This document shows positions 11,423 through 23,600 of a stretch of 64,000 nt of DNA, one piece after another. The notes beneath the pieces were generated by a model. The model did not search any database. It saw only the letters and a program-made list of their open reading frames with translations, and had not been told where the DNA came from. The position numbers were made by a program, and so were the translations under genes. Position 1 is the first letter of the stretch; each line of letters opens with the position of its first letter. Source of the DNA: Nymphaea colorata (lineage: Eukaryota; Streptophyta; Magnoliopsida; Nymphaeales; Nymphaeaceae); assembly GCF_008831285.2 (NCBI RefSeq), contig NC_045146.1, positions 14,563,149-14,627,148 on the forward strand, in the 5' to 3' direction.

Positions 11423-13885
11423 CTACTTCCATGTCACGGCCACGGGGCTTCTTACTACGTAAGCATCCGGCGTGCCCATACTGGACCAGGTGATTGAACC
11501 AAATTCCTGGCGGCCTCTGCGTTCCCCTAGCTGGGTGGAGGCTTCAATGGTGATTCTGAAGGTGGCCTTCTCATTAACTTGGAGGAACTGCAGCTGGGTT
11601 GGACTGACCCCGATCTGTACGTGTGGCGGGCTGTTGACGGTCACAGTATAATACCATGGGCCTTTGCCTCTGCCGACGTTGGTCACTGTTCTCTGTGTCG
11701 CCATCACCATTGTTCCGTTAGCACCAGCACCACCCGTGCTGTTGTCGCCGATCACAAAAGATATGGAGGGGTAGTTCAGATCGGTTGGCGAGGAGAAGGA
11801 GCCGATGGTGGAGCATCCGCCGGTGGCGTTGGATCCGAGCAAGAGTGATATCTGCTGGTCCGTGTACTTGATGGAGCAGATGAACTTGGTGTAGTCGGAT
11901 GTGTCGGCGTCGTAGACCAGCCCAGGATCAACCGCTTTGTTCGGAGAGATATGGCCTGCGCCCATGGCGAAAGGCGTGGCGACGCTCTCGTCCACCGTGT
12001 CTCTGATGGGCTCTCCCGGGTGATTGTTGTCCGCCTGGAATGCGGTGGTCATGAGCGCCGACTTGATCGCTGATACGCTCCAGTCCGGGTGGATCGCTTT
12101 GATCAATGCTACCAAGCCGCTGACGTGAGGGCAGGACATGGAGGTGCCGGAGATGATGTTGAAGTCTCCCCGTCGAGGGTCGCCTTCGCCGGAGAAGCCG
12201 ACGGCGCGGGACCAGGAGGCCAAAACATTGACCCCCGGAGCCACCACGTCGGGCTTCAGGATTTGAGGGGCCTCCGCGTTGGGTCCTCTTGAGGAGAACG
12301 CTGCGACGGAAGGAGCCTTCTCCGACCGATCTCCGATAAGGGTGGTGCCGAAGACCTGGACGTACGCGGTCGGGTTCTTGGCCGAGTTCAAGTAGGCCTT
12401 GATGGTCGCAGCCGCTTTGGCTCCCACGAGCAACGCCGGCAAGACATGAGCATCTGCGATGAGTTCTTCGCCGTTGCTGGCTTGGTTCAACAGTATCATG
12501 GCCGCCCCGCCGGCTTCTTTGACAGCCATTCCCTTTTCGACACGCCCCGTCATTCCTCGCTCGCATACCACCACCTTCCCTTTCACCAGCTTAGGGTCGA
12601 GTTCCGCCTTGAAGCAGGACCGAGCTTCCTCGCTCCTCCCAAACACCATGGGCAGCATAGCGGCAGAACTTGCACCGGGAGGATTCTTTCTTTTTCTGCT
12701 CCTGCCCTTGTGCCCGCCTGCTTGCAGGGTCTGCTGGTAGAGGGAGGCGCCTCGAACCAGAGTTCCGTCACCTAAAACCGCCATTGCCGGGAAGTCGCGG
12801 TCAATGGTGCTGGCTCCGACGGTGGCGATCCACGGGGCTGCGTTGACAACCGTCGAGGGAGTCGGCCCACTGTTTCCCGCCGAGCACGACACGAACACAC
12901 CCTTCTGCATTGCCTGGAAGGCGCCCTTAGCTATGGGGTCCATGTAAAATGGCGGAACGCCGTTGCTCCCAATGGACAGAGACAGGACGTCTACTTGGTC
13001 CTTGACGGCGGTGTCCATGGCCTTGAGGATGTCGGTGGCATAGCAGCCGCGGGACCAGCACACCTTGTAGACGGCGACGCGAGCTCGGCTGGCCAGCCCC
13101 TGGGCGTCGCCTCTGGCGTAGCCAAGGAAGGAAGCATCGGCGACGAGCGCGCCCCCGGCAGTAGAAGCCGTGTGCGTCCCGTGCCCGGCGGTGTCTCTTG
13201 GGGAGGAGACGTCCGCAGCGCTGCCGATTCGGTTCAACGGCAGCTCGCTTCCTTCGCCGGCGGAAGCTGCGGCATCGTGCCCAGAGCCGAAAAAACTCGC
13301 ACCAATCAGCTTTCTGTTGCAGTTCGACGAATTGAAGTCCGGCCCCGTCTGGCACCTCCCGCGCCATTTGGCCGGAACGGGGCCCAAGCCAACGTCGTTA
13401 AAGCTGGCGCTCTCCGGCCACACGCCGGAGTCCAGTACCCCGATGATGATCCCGTCCGCGAAGTGAGAGTCATGCCACAGGCCTTGCCAGGGATTCAAGC
13501 CCATGAACCTGGGAGTGTACGTGGTGTGGAGGTGGTACACGGAGTCCTCGAAGGCTCCGAGGCATCCGTGAGCCGTTCGCACCTTCGCCACCTCTTCCTC
13601 GGTGAGGCGCGCGGCGAACCCTTGAGAGACATGCAAGTAAGTGTACAGCAAACGGTCGGCGTGCTCGCCGTCCGTAGCTTCTTCGAGCACCGATGAGTAC
13701 CAGAGATCGTGAGCCAAGAATCGATCTGGTTTGGACGACGAATCCATGTATACTATATAAACCTTCGTGCTTAACGATTCGCATGAGGTAGTGTAGAAAG
13801 AAAGAGCAGAGAGAAGCAAAAGTAGGCACGAGGCCATGGTCTTGCTTGGAGTCGAGACCATCATTAGAAGAGAAGAAGGAGCCAT
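11423..13885 (-). CDS. Subtilisin-like serine protease (SBT1 group), intronless
   Basis: 820-aa frame from the first ATG. Seen in order: hydrophobic signal peptide (MASCLLLLLSALSF), I9 propeptide (VYIVYMD to about YTYLHVSQGFAARL), and an S8 catalytic domain with Asp152 in GVLDSGVWPE, His235 in GHGTHTAS, Asn338 in SAGNSGP and Ser582 in GTSMSCPHVSG. A PA insert lies between the Asn and Ser sites and a C-terminal Fn3-like region ends in VAVTWK. All catalytic residues are present. Known for the family: secreted apoplastic proteases, often intronless, about 750-790 aa. The frame extends upstream to a TTG at 13981, but the TATA box at 13985-13992 rules that out. ATG at 13837 (ACCATGG context) would put the signal peptide right at the N-terminus and may be the true start. 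It resembles SBT1.7/SBT1.8 most, but I cannot fix the orthologue. Confidence 0.95.
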   Translation of the reverse strand: MAPSSLLMMVSTPSKTMASCLLLLLSALSFYTTSCESLSTKVYIVYMDSSSKPDRFLAHDLWYSSVLEEATDGEHADRLLYTYLHVSQGFAARLTEEEVAKVRTAHGCLGAFEDSVYHLHTTYTPRFMGLNPWQGLWHDSHFADGIIIGVLDSGVWPESASFNDVGLGPVPAKWRGRCQTGPDFNSSNCNRKLIGASFFGSGHDAAASAGEGSELPLNRIGSAADVSSPRDTAGHGTHTASTAGGALVADASFLGYARGDAQGLASRARVAVYKVCWSRGCYATDILKAMDTAVKDQVDVLSLSIGSNGVPPFYMDPIAKGAFQAMQKGVFVSCSAGNSGPTPSTVVNAAPWIATVGASTIDRDFPAMAVLGDGTLVRGASLYQQTLQAGGHKGRSRKRKNPPGASSAAMLPMVFGRSEEARSCFKAELDPKLVKGKVVVCERGMTGRVEKGMAVKEAGGAAMILLNQASNGEELIADAHVLPALLVGAKAAATIKAYLNSAKNPTAYVQVFGTTLIGDRSEKAPSVAAFSSRGPNAEAPQILKPDVVAPGVNVLASWSRAVGFSGEGDPRRGDFNIISGTSMSCPHVSGLVALIKAIHPDWSVSAIKSALMTTAFQADNNHPGEPIRDTVDESVATPFAMGAGHISPNKAVDPGLVYDADTSDYTKFICSIKYTDQQISLLLGSNATGGCSTIGSFSSPTDLNYPSISFVIGDNSTGGAGANGTMVMATQRTVTNVGRGKGPWYYTVTVNSPPHVQIGVSPTQLQFLQVNEKATFRITIEASTQLGERRGRQEFGSITWSSMGTPDAYVVRSPVAVTWK

Positions 13886-13984
13886 GGAAGCTAAGAAAGA
13901 AAAGGAAAGGAAATCCTTTGCACCCTTTAGGCCATGGCGCTGGCTGATGATATCTGTGACTATCAGCAGCAGAACCAACAAAGG

Positions 13985-13992
13985 ATTTTATA
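13985..13992 (-). promoter_or_regulatory. TATA box of the subtilase gene
   Basis: Reads TATAAAAT on the minus strand, about 100 bp upstream of the ATG at 13885. Transcription would then start around 13950-13960 and leave a short leader. This argues against any protein start at 13981. Confidence 0.65.
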
Positions 13993-13999
13993 GTTGAAG

Positions 14000-16900
14000 A
14001 AGTCGGTAAAGATGGTTCGTTTCCCTGCATTTCTCCCCGGTGACCTCGTCTAAATTTGGAAGAGAAAGAGGAAAAGGACGTAAGAAGAGCGGGAGGCTGA
14101 TGCATGGGCACCTGACGATCAGATGAAGACCGAGGACGTCTAGAGACTCTTGGCAGGCGGCAAAAGTTATGTGGACGGAGAGAGGAGCTTCCGGCCAGCC
14201 ACTGACATCACGCTAGAGAACATGGAGCGCCGAGATGAATCGGTTACACTCTGGCATACTCTCGACTTCAGGAAAGAACGCCGCTCATCTGTTGTTTTCT
14301 GAAATCACCATCTTAATTGCATGGTTATCCAAGTGGAGCGGGACGTTTGACAGGTTAAGTGGATGACAAATTTGGAGGAGGAGGTTTTGGCTACTAGTTG
14401 ACGTGAAGAGACGTGCTCTTATGGCGTGGAAAATGTCATCTGAGTTATGTCTGCTTGCGAGCTGCATGCCGCCATGTCCACATCCTTCTTTCTTTAGAAC
14501 ATTAAGAAACCACATCCAAGAGTTTAAACTCAGTCTCCCATTCAGCAGCAGAGAGCTTCATCTATGCCTGGTAAAACCCTGCTCTTAAGATCAATCCTGA
14601 TTCCTGCTTATGAATATTACGCAGAATTTCATACGAGTTGAACTCAGATTGTTTAGTTTTATTTTAACAGCTAGCCATAACTCAAGTCTGTAACAACCCC
14701 CTAAATAGCATCTCTTTCTGTCGAAGAGAGAAAATGGGTATATAACCAGTTCAATCAAGCACTTAATTACAGTTTCCTTGTAATTTAAGTCATTCAGTAA
14801 GTGAAGACAAACATTGAAGGACGTGAAGGTCAGCCTTTGATGCAATTGATTAAGATTTAAGAGTGGAAAACGTGAAAGAGTATCCGTTGTTTATCCATAT
14901 TAATGTAAAGCGACGAAAACATTAAGTATTAAAGAGAAACTAATGCAAACTGCAGCATCCAAAATTGGAGTTAAAAAGCTAAAGAAAAACGTTTACATCG
15001 GAGATGATAGGTGGAGTTGGAGCATTCATGCTAGCTCCTGTACTGGAAAACAATGCTCAAAAAATGGTTCCCCTTATTTTTGTTCAGAATCTAAAGAACC
15101 AACAAAAAGTTACCTGTGTTCATAGCAAGTGAAAGAAAGATGGTTTCCTTGTTTAAGTGGCATTTAAAATGAAAGCTCGAAAAGCATGCGAAAAAGAGTA
15201 AGATTTTTACGGGAAACCGTTTTCTCTTTGACACAACGTTGTAGAAGCAGGCCATGTTTTATGTGTCTTTTACAAATTAGTTCCGGCAAGATTTTTTGTT
15301 AAAAAATGCTGAAGTATTAGCTATCGTTGACCACCACACGCATGCAAGTTCATGATATAGAGTCTGTTTGGCAAAAGAAACAATTCATAATTATTTCATG
15401 AATTTGTTCTAAAAGTACAATCATAAAATAATTTTTATGATTCTGATATCTGTTTCATATTCACGGTAACATGCCGTAGTTAATGATCTGTTGGGGCTAC
15501 AAAACTACAACAAGAGACTAATATCATTATTTTTGGAACATCTTCCTATTCAGAACTCCCAGCTGAAACTTCGTGCTACGGAGTTGTGTTTCAGAGAATA
15601 AACTATATGCGTGCGATCGAAAGAAAGCTAGAAACCTTAAATATCGGAAGCATAAGTCCTACACGTAAAAACAATATTGCACAAGAATTCCAAAGTAAAC
15701 AACTCAACAGTTTCGTGTGCTTATAAAATCTTGATATAGACAACGATAGAAGGTTTGTAGTTTAATTTGGATGTGACTATCATGGTGATCAGTTTTGCCA
15801 AATTAAGTGACGCTACTCCACATTTGCGGGTTTAAATTAGGCATAAAAGTTCAAGCGAAGCTATGTATATGCAAATAGTTTAAAGCATTTAGAAGATGGA
15901 ATTTCTATACGGAAAACTAAACAGTGTCGCTTGATCTATTGTTAATGTAGCATGTTTATGTTAAGCCAAGGATGGCTGTTAATTTTAAGAACTGTATTCC
16001 AATGGTTGCTGAAAAGGTAAACGATTGCGATCTGCAGAAGCACGTAAGGCGGCAGAAACAGTATTATAAAATGATGATACTCCATAAGACCAAGAAAAAA
16101 AAGGAAAAAGAAAAGATTGAACCTGTCAAAGGCAATGAAACCTCAGTGCGCCATTTTTGGTCTCGTACGCACCCAAATGGGTCAAACAGGGGTCGGGTGC
16201 AGTCAGCCTCATCCAGCTAAAGTCATCTTTTTCAAACTCGCACCCGACTCGCGTTTGACCCGAGTTGGGTGCGGTCAAAGGCGAGGAAGTCTAGTTTGGT
16301 CCAATTTTTAGGGTTTTTTTAAGGTTTTTAACAAATTCGACCTTTCCCTCTTCCTCTACCTTTTTCTCTTATGCGTACCGCTAACATGAATTTTTTTGAT
16401 CCTGTTATTCCTTTTGAGGTGTTTGATGATAATATCGTTGGAAACAATCAAGAAAATCAAGGTGGAAGTAAAACTCAACTCTGATTGATGATGTATGGAC
16501 TATGAAGTATGACTGTATGGAGTGTTATTCTATGAACTAAAAACTAAAATATATTTCTTGTTGAGTGTTGAATTGATAATTGATAATGATATCATGATTA
16601 GCAAATTATAATTTTCATACTGTTATTTAATAATTTTATGGTTTATAGATAATTTTTTGTCATATATATTATATAATAAAATACTCTCACTGCACCACCG
16701 CACCAAAATTTTTTGAGATGTGCCGCACTGACCCCCGCACTCAAGTGACATGATCAAAAAAGAAAATAAAGGAGACCTTGTACTAAAAAGGGAATTTCAT
16801 TATACTTCTACTTGCATATATATACATATATAACATGAGATTGTTTTCCCAATGATTGGTCGTCTACATGTTGCCTACGTCTACATGTTGCCTACGTCGA

Positions 16901-17644
16901 GACCGAGCTGGCCAAAATTATTTATTGTTCAACACTTTTTTTTTTTGCATAGGCAAGCGCATGATTTTCCACTTACTTTTATATGTTTAACTCCACCGTG
17001 GACCATATGGATAGTTCAAATAATTGAGTCCGACTATTTGATTTCGGATTTTACAAATGCAAACTCCACCGCTACCGATAGTAGAAATGAAGCAAAATAA
17101 TGTTTATATATCTAAGTAAATGTAAGCGAGTAAGGATTTTGTTCTTACGCAGTCTATGAGTGCTTTTAAAATGTAAAAAAAAAAAAGAAAAAAGAAAAAA
17201 AAGAAAAGTAAATAGCGAGAAATAGGTAAAGATGAAGAAACGGATTCCTGAGTCAAGCCAAGAAACCACCGCGGCTAAATTTGGCGAGAGTGGGAAGGCA
17301 TAGGCAGGTGCCGGCGGTGAGCACGCCGTAAGAATGTCGTCATCATCCATAAGTGCTGGTAGAAGAAGCAGCAGGTCGAGAAATCAGGGGGATTTGACGA
17401 GAAAATGAAGAAGGGGTGTTCCCTTCTTCCAGGTCTAAGGAAATTTGCTTCGTGCCACGTGCGCTTCGAGCACCTGGCAAGTGGCCACAGGTCCACCGTC
17501 GTCAATCTTTCGATAACCACCATCGTCAATCTTTCGATATCCGAGTCACACTGAAACCTCTCACTCTTTCTCGCAAAACGGCCGGTTTGGGGAAAGCGGC
17601 GACTCTGGCTGCAGATATCGAGGAATACAGGACGTAGAAGAAGG
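14000..17644. other. Spacer between divergent subtilase and AE7-like genes
   Basis: About 3.6 kb with no supported gene. It holds the upstream region of the subtilase, a stretch near 15360-15480 that resembles one end of the MITE family, a degenerate repeat at about 16130-16760, a poly-purine run near 17175-17210, and the promoter/leader of the AE7-like gene. Open frames at 14285-14515, 14591-14845 and 15972-16311 have no recognisable content. Confidence 0.55.
16130..16760. repeat. Degenerate dispersed repeat with GCACCC/GACCC motifs
   Basis: The left part (16160-16290) is rich in GCACCC, GGGTCAAAC and GACCCGAG words in inverted arrangement. The right part (16680-16750) is closely similar to 34181-34262: both carry CTCACTGCACC, then a GATGTGC(C/G)GCA block, then a stretch of CGCAC/CCCC words and (C)A(A/T)GTGACAT. 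Both follow a TA-rich tract. It is probably a transposon remnant; the class is not determined. Confidence 0.4.
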
Positions 17645-20600
17645 ATGACTTTGGGCCTGATCAACGCCAACCCCGTGGTGCACGCCAAGAAGGAAAGGGT
17701 TGCTCGAGCAGAGGATGCTCACAACGATGATGATGCTGTCGATGCCCTCGATGTCTTTGATATCCTTTCTGCTTCCCCCCACTAGAGAGTTATTTTCCGA
17801 TTGCTGCTGCTCTTATCATGCACCTTGATATCCCCTCAAGGGTGAAAGAGTTTGCTTCCTCATATATGTGCTTGGTGCATGGTTTTGTGAAATTTCAATG
17901 AAGGAAACGGAAGAATAACCTGTTATTCATGCTGTTTTCCATGTTTCCGTTGTTTTATCTTTGACTTCTGATCTCAGATTTCGTCCGGGATATTAGAGAT
18001 CCTGAGCATCCTTACTCCTTGGAGCAGCTCAGCGTTCTGTCAGAAGAGTCCATCACTGTCGATGAAAAGCTCGGTCGGATTCGGTGAGTATATCCCAGCT
18101 AGCTGTCCCTTTCCCCTTGCAATAAGCAGCTTAATTTAATGGTTCCGAAGCACCACCATCGCGGATTGTACATGTAAAGCTCCAACTTCAGTATATCCTG
18201 CATGGATGAGTTTTGTGCTCCGTGTCTTGGCTCTGTTTCTGCGGGAACTAGTCGATCAAGCTGCAAGGTTTTTGAATTATCCGATCGTTCAAGTCTTGAT
18301 CCAATCTGATTAGTGGCATCAATGAGTTGTTCTGCAGTGCTATCGTTCCGTCGCTGAATTAAGCGACTGACTTGTCCGGTGCTCCCACATCTCTTTTGGT
18401 TTTAGGCCGTTGATTGACACTATCGCAAATTATAAACTCACAGAGATGATGATGCTATACAGATATTGTCACCTTTTCCTGTATTGGGTTTGAATTGGTG
18501 TTCCTGATGCTATTACGGGCGATATACATGGTACTTGGGCACTACGTACCTTTTGTTCTTTAAGCATGCCGCGTTGACCAGAGTGTCTCCACAGACACGA
18601 GCAGCAGTTTTGTGCTTGACCTCGCCAACGCAAGTACTCGAGAGTTCTTACGTTTCTTTGCCTGAGGATATCTCACTTATCTGAAGGAATTTTGTGCTGT
18701 TGGCACTCTACCTTCCTTATCAAACTGCTTTATGTCGATAAGAAATTTTTTTACAGTTTAAGTCTTCATTGTACTGGCTGCTGCATCGCTTCAAGCCAGT
18801 CCACGCCAATCATCTTCCATTCAGTTGATTGGAAATGGCATCTAAGTGCATGACTTTCTCTTAATTGCTCATTACTTTGACTTTTGCTTGGTGTTTTTCA
18901 CTTATATTGCATCCATGCTCTTCCAATAGCGCCTTCCCACATCAGATAATTTCCAAGTGTCATTTCAAAGTTGAAGAAAAAAAAAAGAAACAGTGTTTTC
19001 ATGCTTTAACGTAATGTCATGCTGTTTGCTTTGATGCCTACTCAGTTGCGGATCACTATAGTGAGTTGCATCCACGCTCTTCCAGTAGTGCTAGCGCTAT
19101 GGGCCTAAGAGCAATCAGCTAATTGCCTTCAGTGTCATTTCCCCAAAAGCATTTTCCATAGATATCACATTCGTTATTGTGTAAATTGAATTTGATTGTG
19201 CAATATCTTTAGATTTTTTATATTTTATTGCCTGTCTGTGCTGCTTTTTTCTTTGCATTGAATTATCTTCTTTCAGTTTTTTCTCTTCTATGGATGGAAG
19301 TGGTCTTTTGTACCTGGTAAGTTGGGCGATGAAGAACCATGAGTCTCTGTGAGACTTAAATTGGTAAGAAATGTCAAGTCTGACATCAAATATTGTGACA
19401 GCAGTAACATGAGAATCAGTAGAGTTGGACACAACCATCTAGATGCAGCTTAAAATGATCTTTCTACTGTTGTTGGAAGAGGAGCTTGAATCAGAATACC
19501 TAATAAAGGGCATAAATTTTCTAAATGGGTTCAGTGAAAAGGTCTTTCTCTCGTCACTTACGGATATTTCCCACTGTTAACAGGAACTATGTGTTGCCAT
19601 ACTTTGTTTTGTTTAAAAAATTGTTTTCTTTCTCTACATTTGTTTATTTATGTATTTTCCAATGAGTATCTTTTGTGCATGTGTTTATTTTATCGAAGAA
19701 TCCTTGGTTGTTGTCCTACTGTATTTGCCAATTAGATCATGCAGTTCCTCTTCCTTACGGTTCCTTCTTAATTTCTGCTTATATAGATCCCTTTCAGATT
19801 GCCTATCCCCTCTTTCTGTGTATTTTGTGCTGACCAAAGTTACATATGTCATATAGGATTACTTTCACTCCCACCGTACAACACTGTAGCATGGCAACTG
19901 TAATTGGTTTGTGCTTACGAGTTAAGCTGATGCGCTGCTTTCCACCTCATTTTAAGGTATAATCATACAGGATGATGCTTCTGATTGCATTGATGATGTT
20001 TTTCTTGTCTGATTATGTATGTACGAATTGATGTTTGAGGTGGTATTTGTTATTTTGCTTTGGCCTCCTTTTGTTTCCTGAGTGAAGTCATTACTCCACA
20101 TCTTTTTTTATGTTTCCTCCCTAGTTCTTCCTACATGTCTGTTTACTTTTCTACTACTTCATGTATCTGTCTCTCCTTCCTCTTCTCTCCAGTCCTGCAT
20201 CCGTTGCAATTTTGTAATTTATATTTTCTTATTAACTCGTGGATATCCTTGTCTGTCAAAGAAATCTTTTCCCAAAACATTGTTACCTTTCTTTCGACAA
20301 TTGCAAAAAATGTAGTATGTCATGGATTATGTGTCCGAGCATAATATGGGTGTTTGATTGACATGGATCTAAGATCTAAGGTGATTATGATATTTTGGTG
20401 TCTTAGTTTGCAAGATTTTAGATCCTTGGTTTCTAACAAGGATCTCATATCCTTTGTTTGAAAATCTAAGGATTACATCATGAATTTTTGCTCCTTGCAT
20501 ATTAAAGCCATCTGACTTGAGACCCATGGATTTGTTGCATAATGTGGATCTTAAATCCATGGTTCTTAAATTTGCTGTTACAGAACCATGGATTTGAGGT

Positions 20601-23600
20601 GCGAAGCACCTTAGATCAGACCCTTGGTTAGATCTGGGATATGTGTTGGTGCATTTATCAGAGAAAGCAATTATTGATCTCAAACTAACATGCTCGGCAT
20701 GGTTTTATAGGTTTAGATATTTTTGCTATAATATGGATGCTGGGGAGCAGGTTTGGATCTTGTCATTTTTTATATGTTTTAGGGTGCTCATCCTTCCTCA
20801 TACTTTTACCTCGGCCATGAATATAGTTTGTTTTCAGAAGTTCTAATTTAAGAGTGAATATGCATAAGCATGTTATTTGATTCTTTGTACCTTAATTTTC
20901 TCAAGATAAAAATTCGTTGCTGAATTCATTGTTTTCATAGTTAAGAAGCTGTGCTGCGCTGTTGACAGGGAACCACAAGTTTTGAACCTACATGGAACAA
21001 ACATGCATATGTGCATGCATGTCTTGTGTGCGAGACAATAGGATTGTGAAGAAAGTTTTTTGTTGTGGGCAAAATTTTCCAGATACGTGTGTGTGTGTGT
21101 ATATATATATACATTGGCATCCTTTTGTTTGGAAGTTATGTGACTTGAGAAAGTCCCATATCTAAGATTTTCAGAAAGTTTGGTGGTCAAGTATTTAAGT
21201 CCGTTACTACTTTTTTTTTCTTGATTTACCAAAGCGAAGCAAGCAGTCAAATATATTAGGATCCACTAGGTTAGACATTTGTCAATTTTGGGCTAGGTTG
21301 TTATAGTGGGTATGAGAATTATGGTAAACATTCAAACCTAGAGATGACTTGCAAGGATAGCATTCTCAAGGATGACCACTTCATCTACACGAACTGTTTC
21401 AGAAATACCTAAATTCAAAGGCATAGTAAAAAGTGAAAAGAAATGATTGCTTCTAAAATCTACATCAGTATGGTTGGGGCCCACTGCAACACAAAATCTG
21501 AGCAGATATAAGCAATGATAAAATACATGAAAACTTCAATCATTGGCTGATTTTCATAAGTCTTCATTCAAAGCCTCTTAAATCAAGCCCCAGTAAAATG
21601 TTACCTCAGATGCTTACCTCCCTAACAGTCGTGCCACATCCTATGAAGCGTTGCCCACCCAGATGGATGTAGCTAGATGCACGGAATGAAGTTTTTCCTG
21701 CCTTCTGACATCCTCATTTGTGAAGTGGCTCTGCTACCATTTGATACAAGAATATAGTATATACATACGGACATGAGACATCCCTGTCACACCTATTTGG
21801 AAATGTAAAACAGGACAAGAAGACCTTGCAATATTGTCTTTCTATGATACAAGACAACACCCTTAAACAGAAACTGTACATACAATATGCCACACGATAA
21901 AAGAAATGGAATATTTCTTAGCAATTATCTCCAAGGTTGTTGGGGACAATAACAATTAGTAAAATGCCTGTACTTCAACAATGGGTTCTGTTATTTGCCC
22001 ATATTCTATTCTAGTTAAAAGTTAATCACTGGTATAAAAAAGAAATTATTGGATGAAATGCATGAGTACCTTTTTCATAGCTTTCATCAGATTTCGATGC
22101 ACACACATTGCACTTGACTATTGAGAGAGCAAGGCAAAGGTGAAGTGCTTCAGTCATGATTGAGTTGATTAAATCCTGTGCAACTTTGAGTGTCAAACAT
22201 TTTCTTTGTTTCTATGTTATCATGTTATCATTAATCACAAAATTATGAGATGTCATAGTATTTCACTCCTGGGTTTCCATGTATGTCCGTACTCTTTTCT
22301 TCAAAGTAAGTTCATGTTACTACCATCTCATGCATTTATTAATAACTATGGATATGTGTTGTGTGTAGGTTGACATTAATGTGTCTCCTGGATCTCATGC
22401 AAATGAAGATTCAGGTGCTTGGGCCATACTGCTCCTCTTTCATATTCATTCAAAATAAATTCATATTAGTACACTCATCTAATTGTTTGACCATAATTTA
22501 CTTTTGTAATTTTTTCCATTTTGATCATGTTCCTAGGAGGAGTCTCCTAGTATATTTTCATTCCTCTTTTTTTTGGTCCGTCATAAATTATAATACTTGG
22601 TCTGCTCAAAATCTTACAGGTAACCGTTGTGAATGTTCCATTTTTCTTCCTTGTTTCGGATGTTCTGTAGGATCTTGCATAGTTTTGTTTTCTTTTCTTT
22701 CGTTTTTTTGTTTTTTTGTTTTTTTTGTTTTTGACAAACAATTCTTGCGAGAACATCAGCAGAATGATAATGTAGGATAATTATTTCAAATTATCAAGTG
22801 CATGCACCCCCCTGTGGTTCATTCCCATCCCAGCTCATCTTTTTACTGCTTGAATTACAAGCCCACTGCTTCTTTCTTCTTTTTAAGGGTGAGTGGGTCA
22901 TTCCACCCGCCCTAAGAGAGGCCACAGCCACACCCCCCCCCTGTGTGCACTACCCACTGCATGCATAGCTTATTACCTATTATTTTCACTGACTATGTCG
23001 GTTGCTGGGCTTTTCTTACTTACAGCAATTGAAATTTTCTTTTCCTTAAGCTGTCGTTAACTTTTCTAGAAAAATTAGAACATGCATGGGCAGACTTTAT
23101 GTCAAGTAGTAGATCATCTTTTTCTTCATTTTGTTGGGATTTGGAGCCTGATCCTGTCCTGGTAGGCTGCCGCCTATCTTTATGTAGATCTAACTATCTT
23201 TACATTAGGGATGTTATTTTAATTTCTATTGTGGCAGTTTTACCAAGACCCCTTTATTAAAAAAAGAACCATGTCCTTGTAGCTATCTCTTTGATATAAG
23301 GAAATTCTAGTGCTGCCATGGATGTAAAAAGACATCACGCCTCTCTGAATCACGTAAAAATCCCTATGTTCTCGTCTGATTATCTCATTTACTTTCTTGT
23401 TTCCTTCTCGATCTTGAAGATCCTGAGATGGCCATTCTCCTGACTTTTGGTGGCTGTGTTCTAGCAAAGGTAGCAGCAATAGTAGTAGTGGTCGTTATTA
23501 AACCATGGTGTAGAATTAATAAGGAAGTAAATGGTTTAGATTTGGTTGGTCTAACTATGTTGTAAGTCAGATTTGGTCAAAATAGGTGCAGCCAGAAGAA

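Noticed and set aside
12995-13696. 233-aa plus-strand frame opposite the subtilase
   Set aside because: Antisense shadow of a GC-rich coding exon with intact catalytic motifs on the other strand.
16385-16483. Short frame that might be a transposase C-terminal remnant
   Set aside because: Only about 32 codons with no diagnostic motif; too weak to call.
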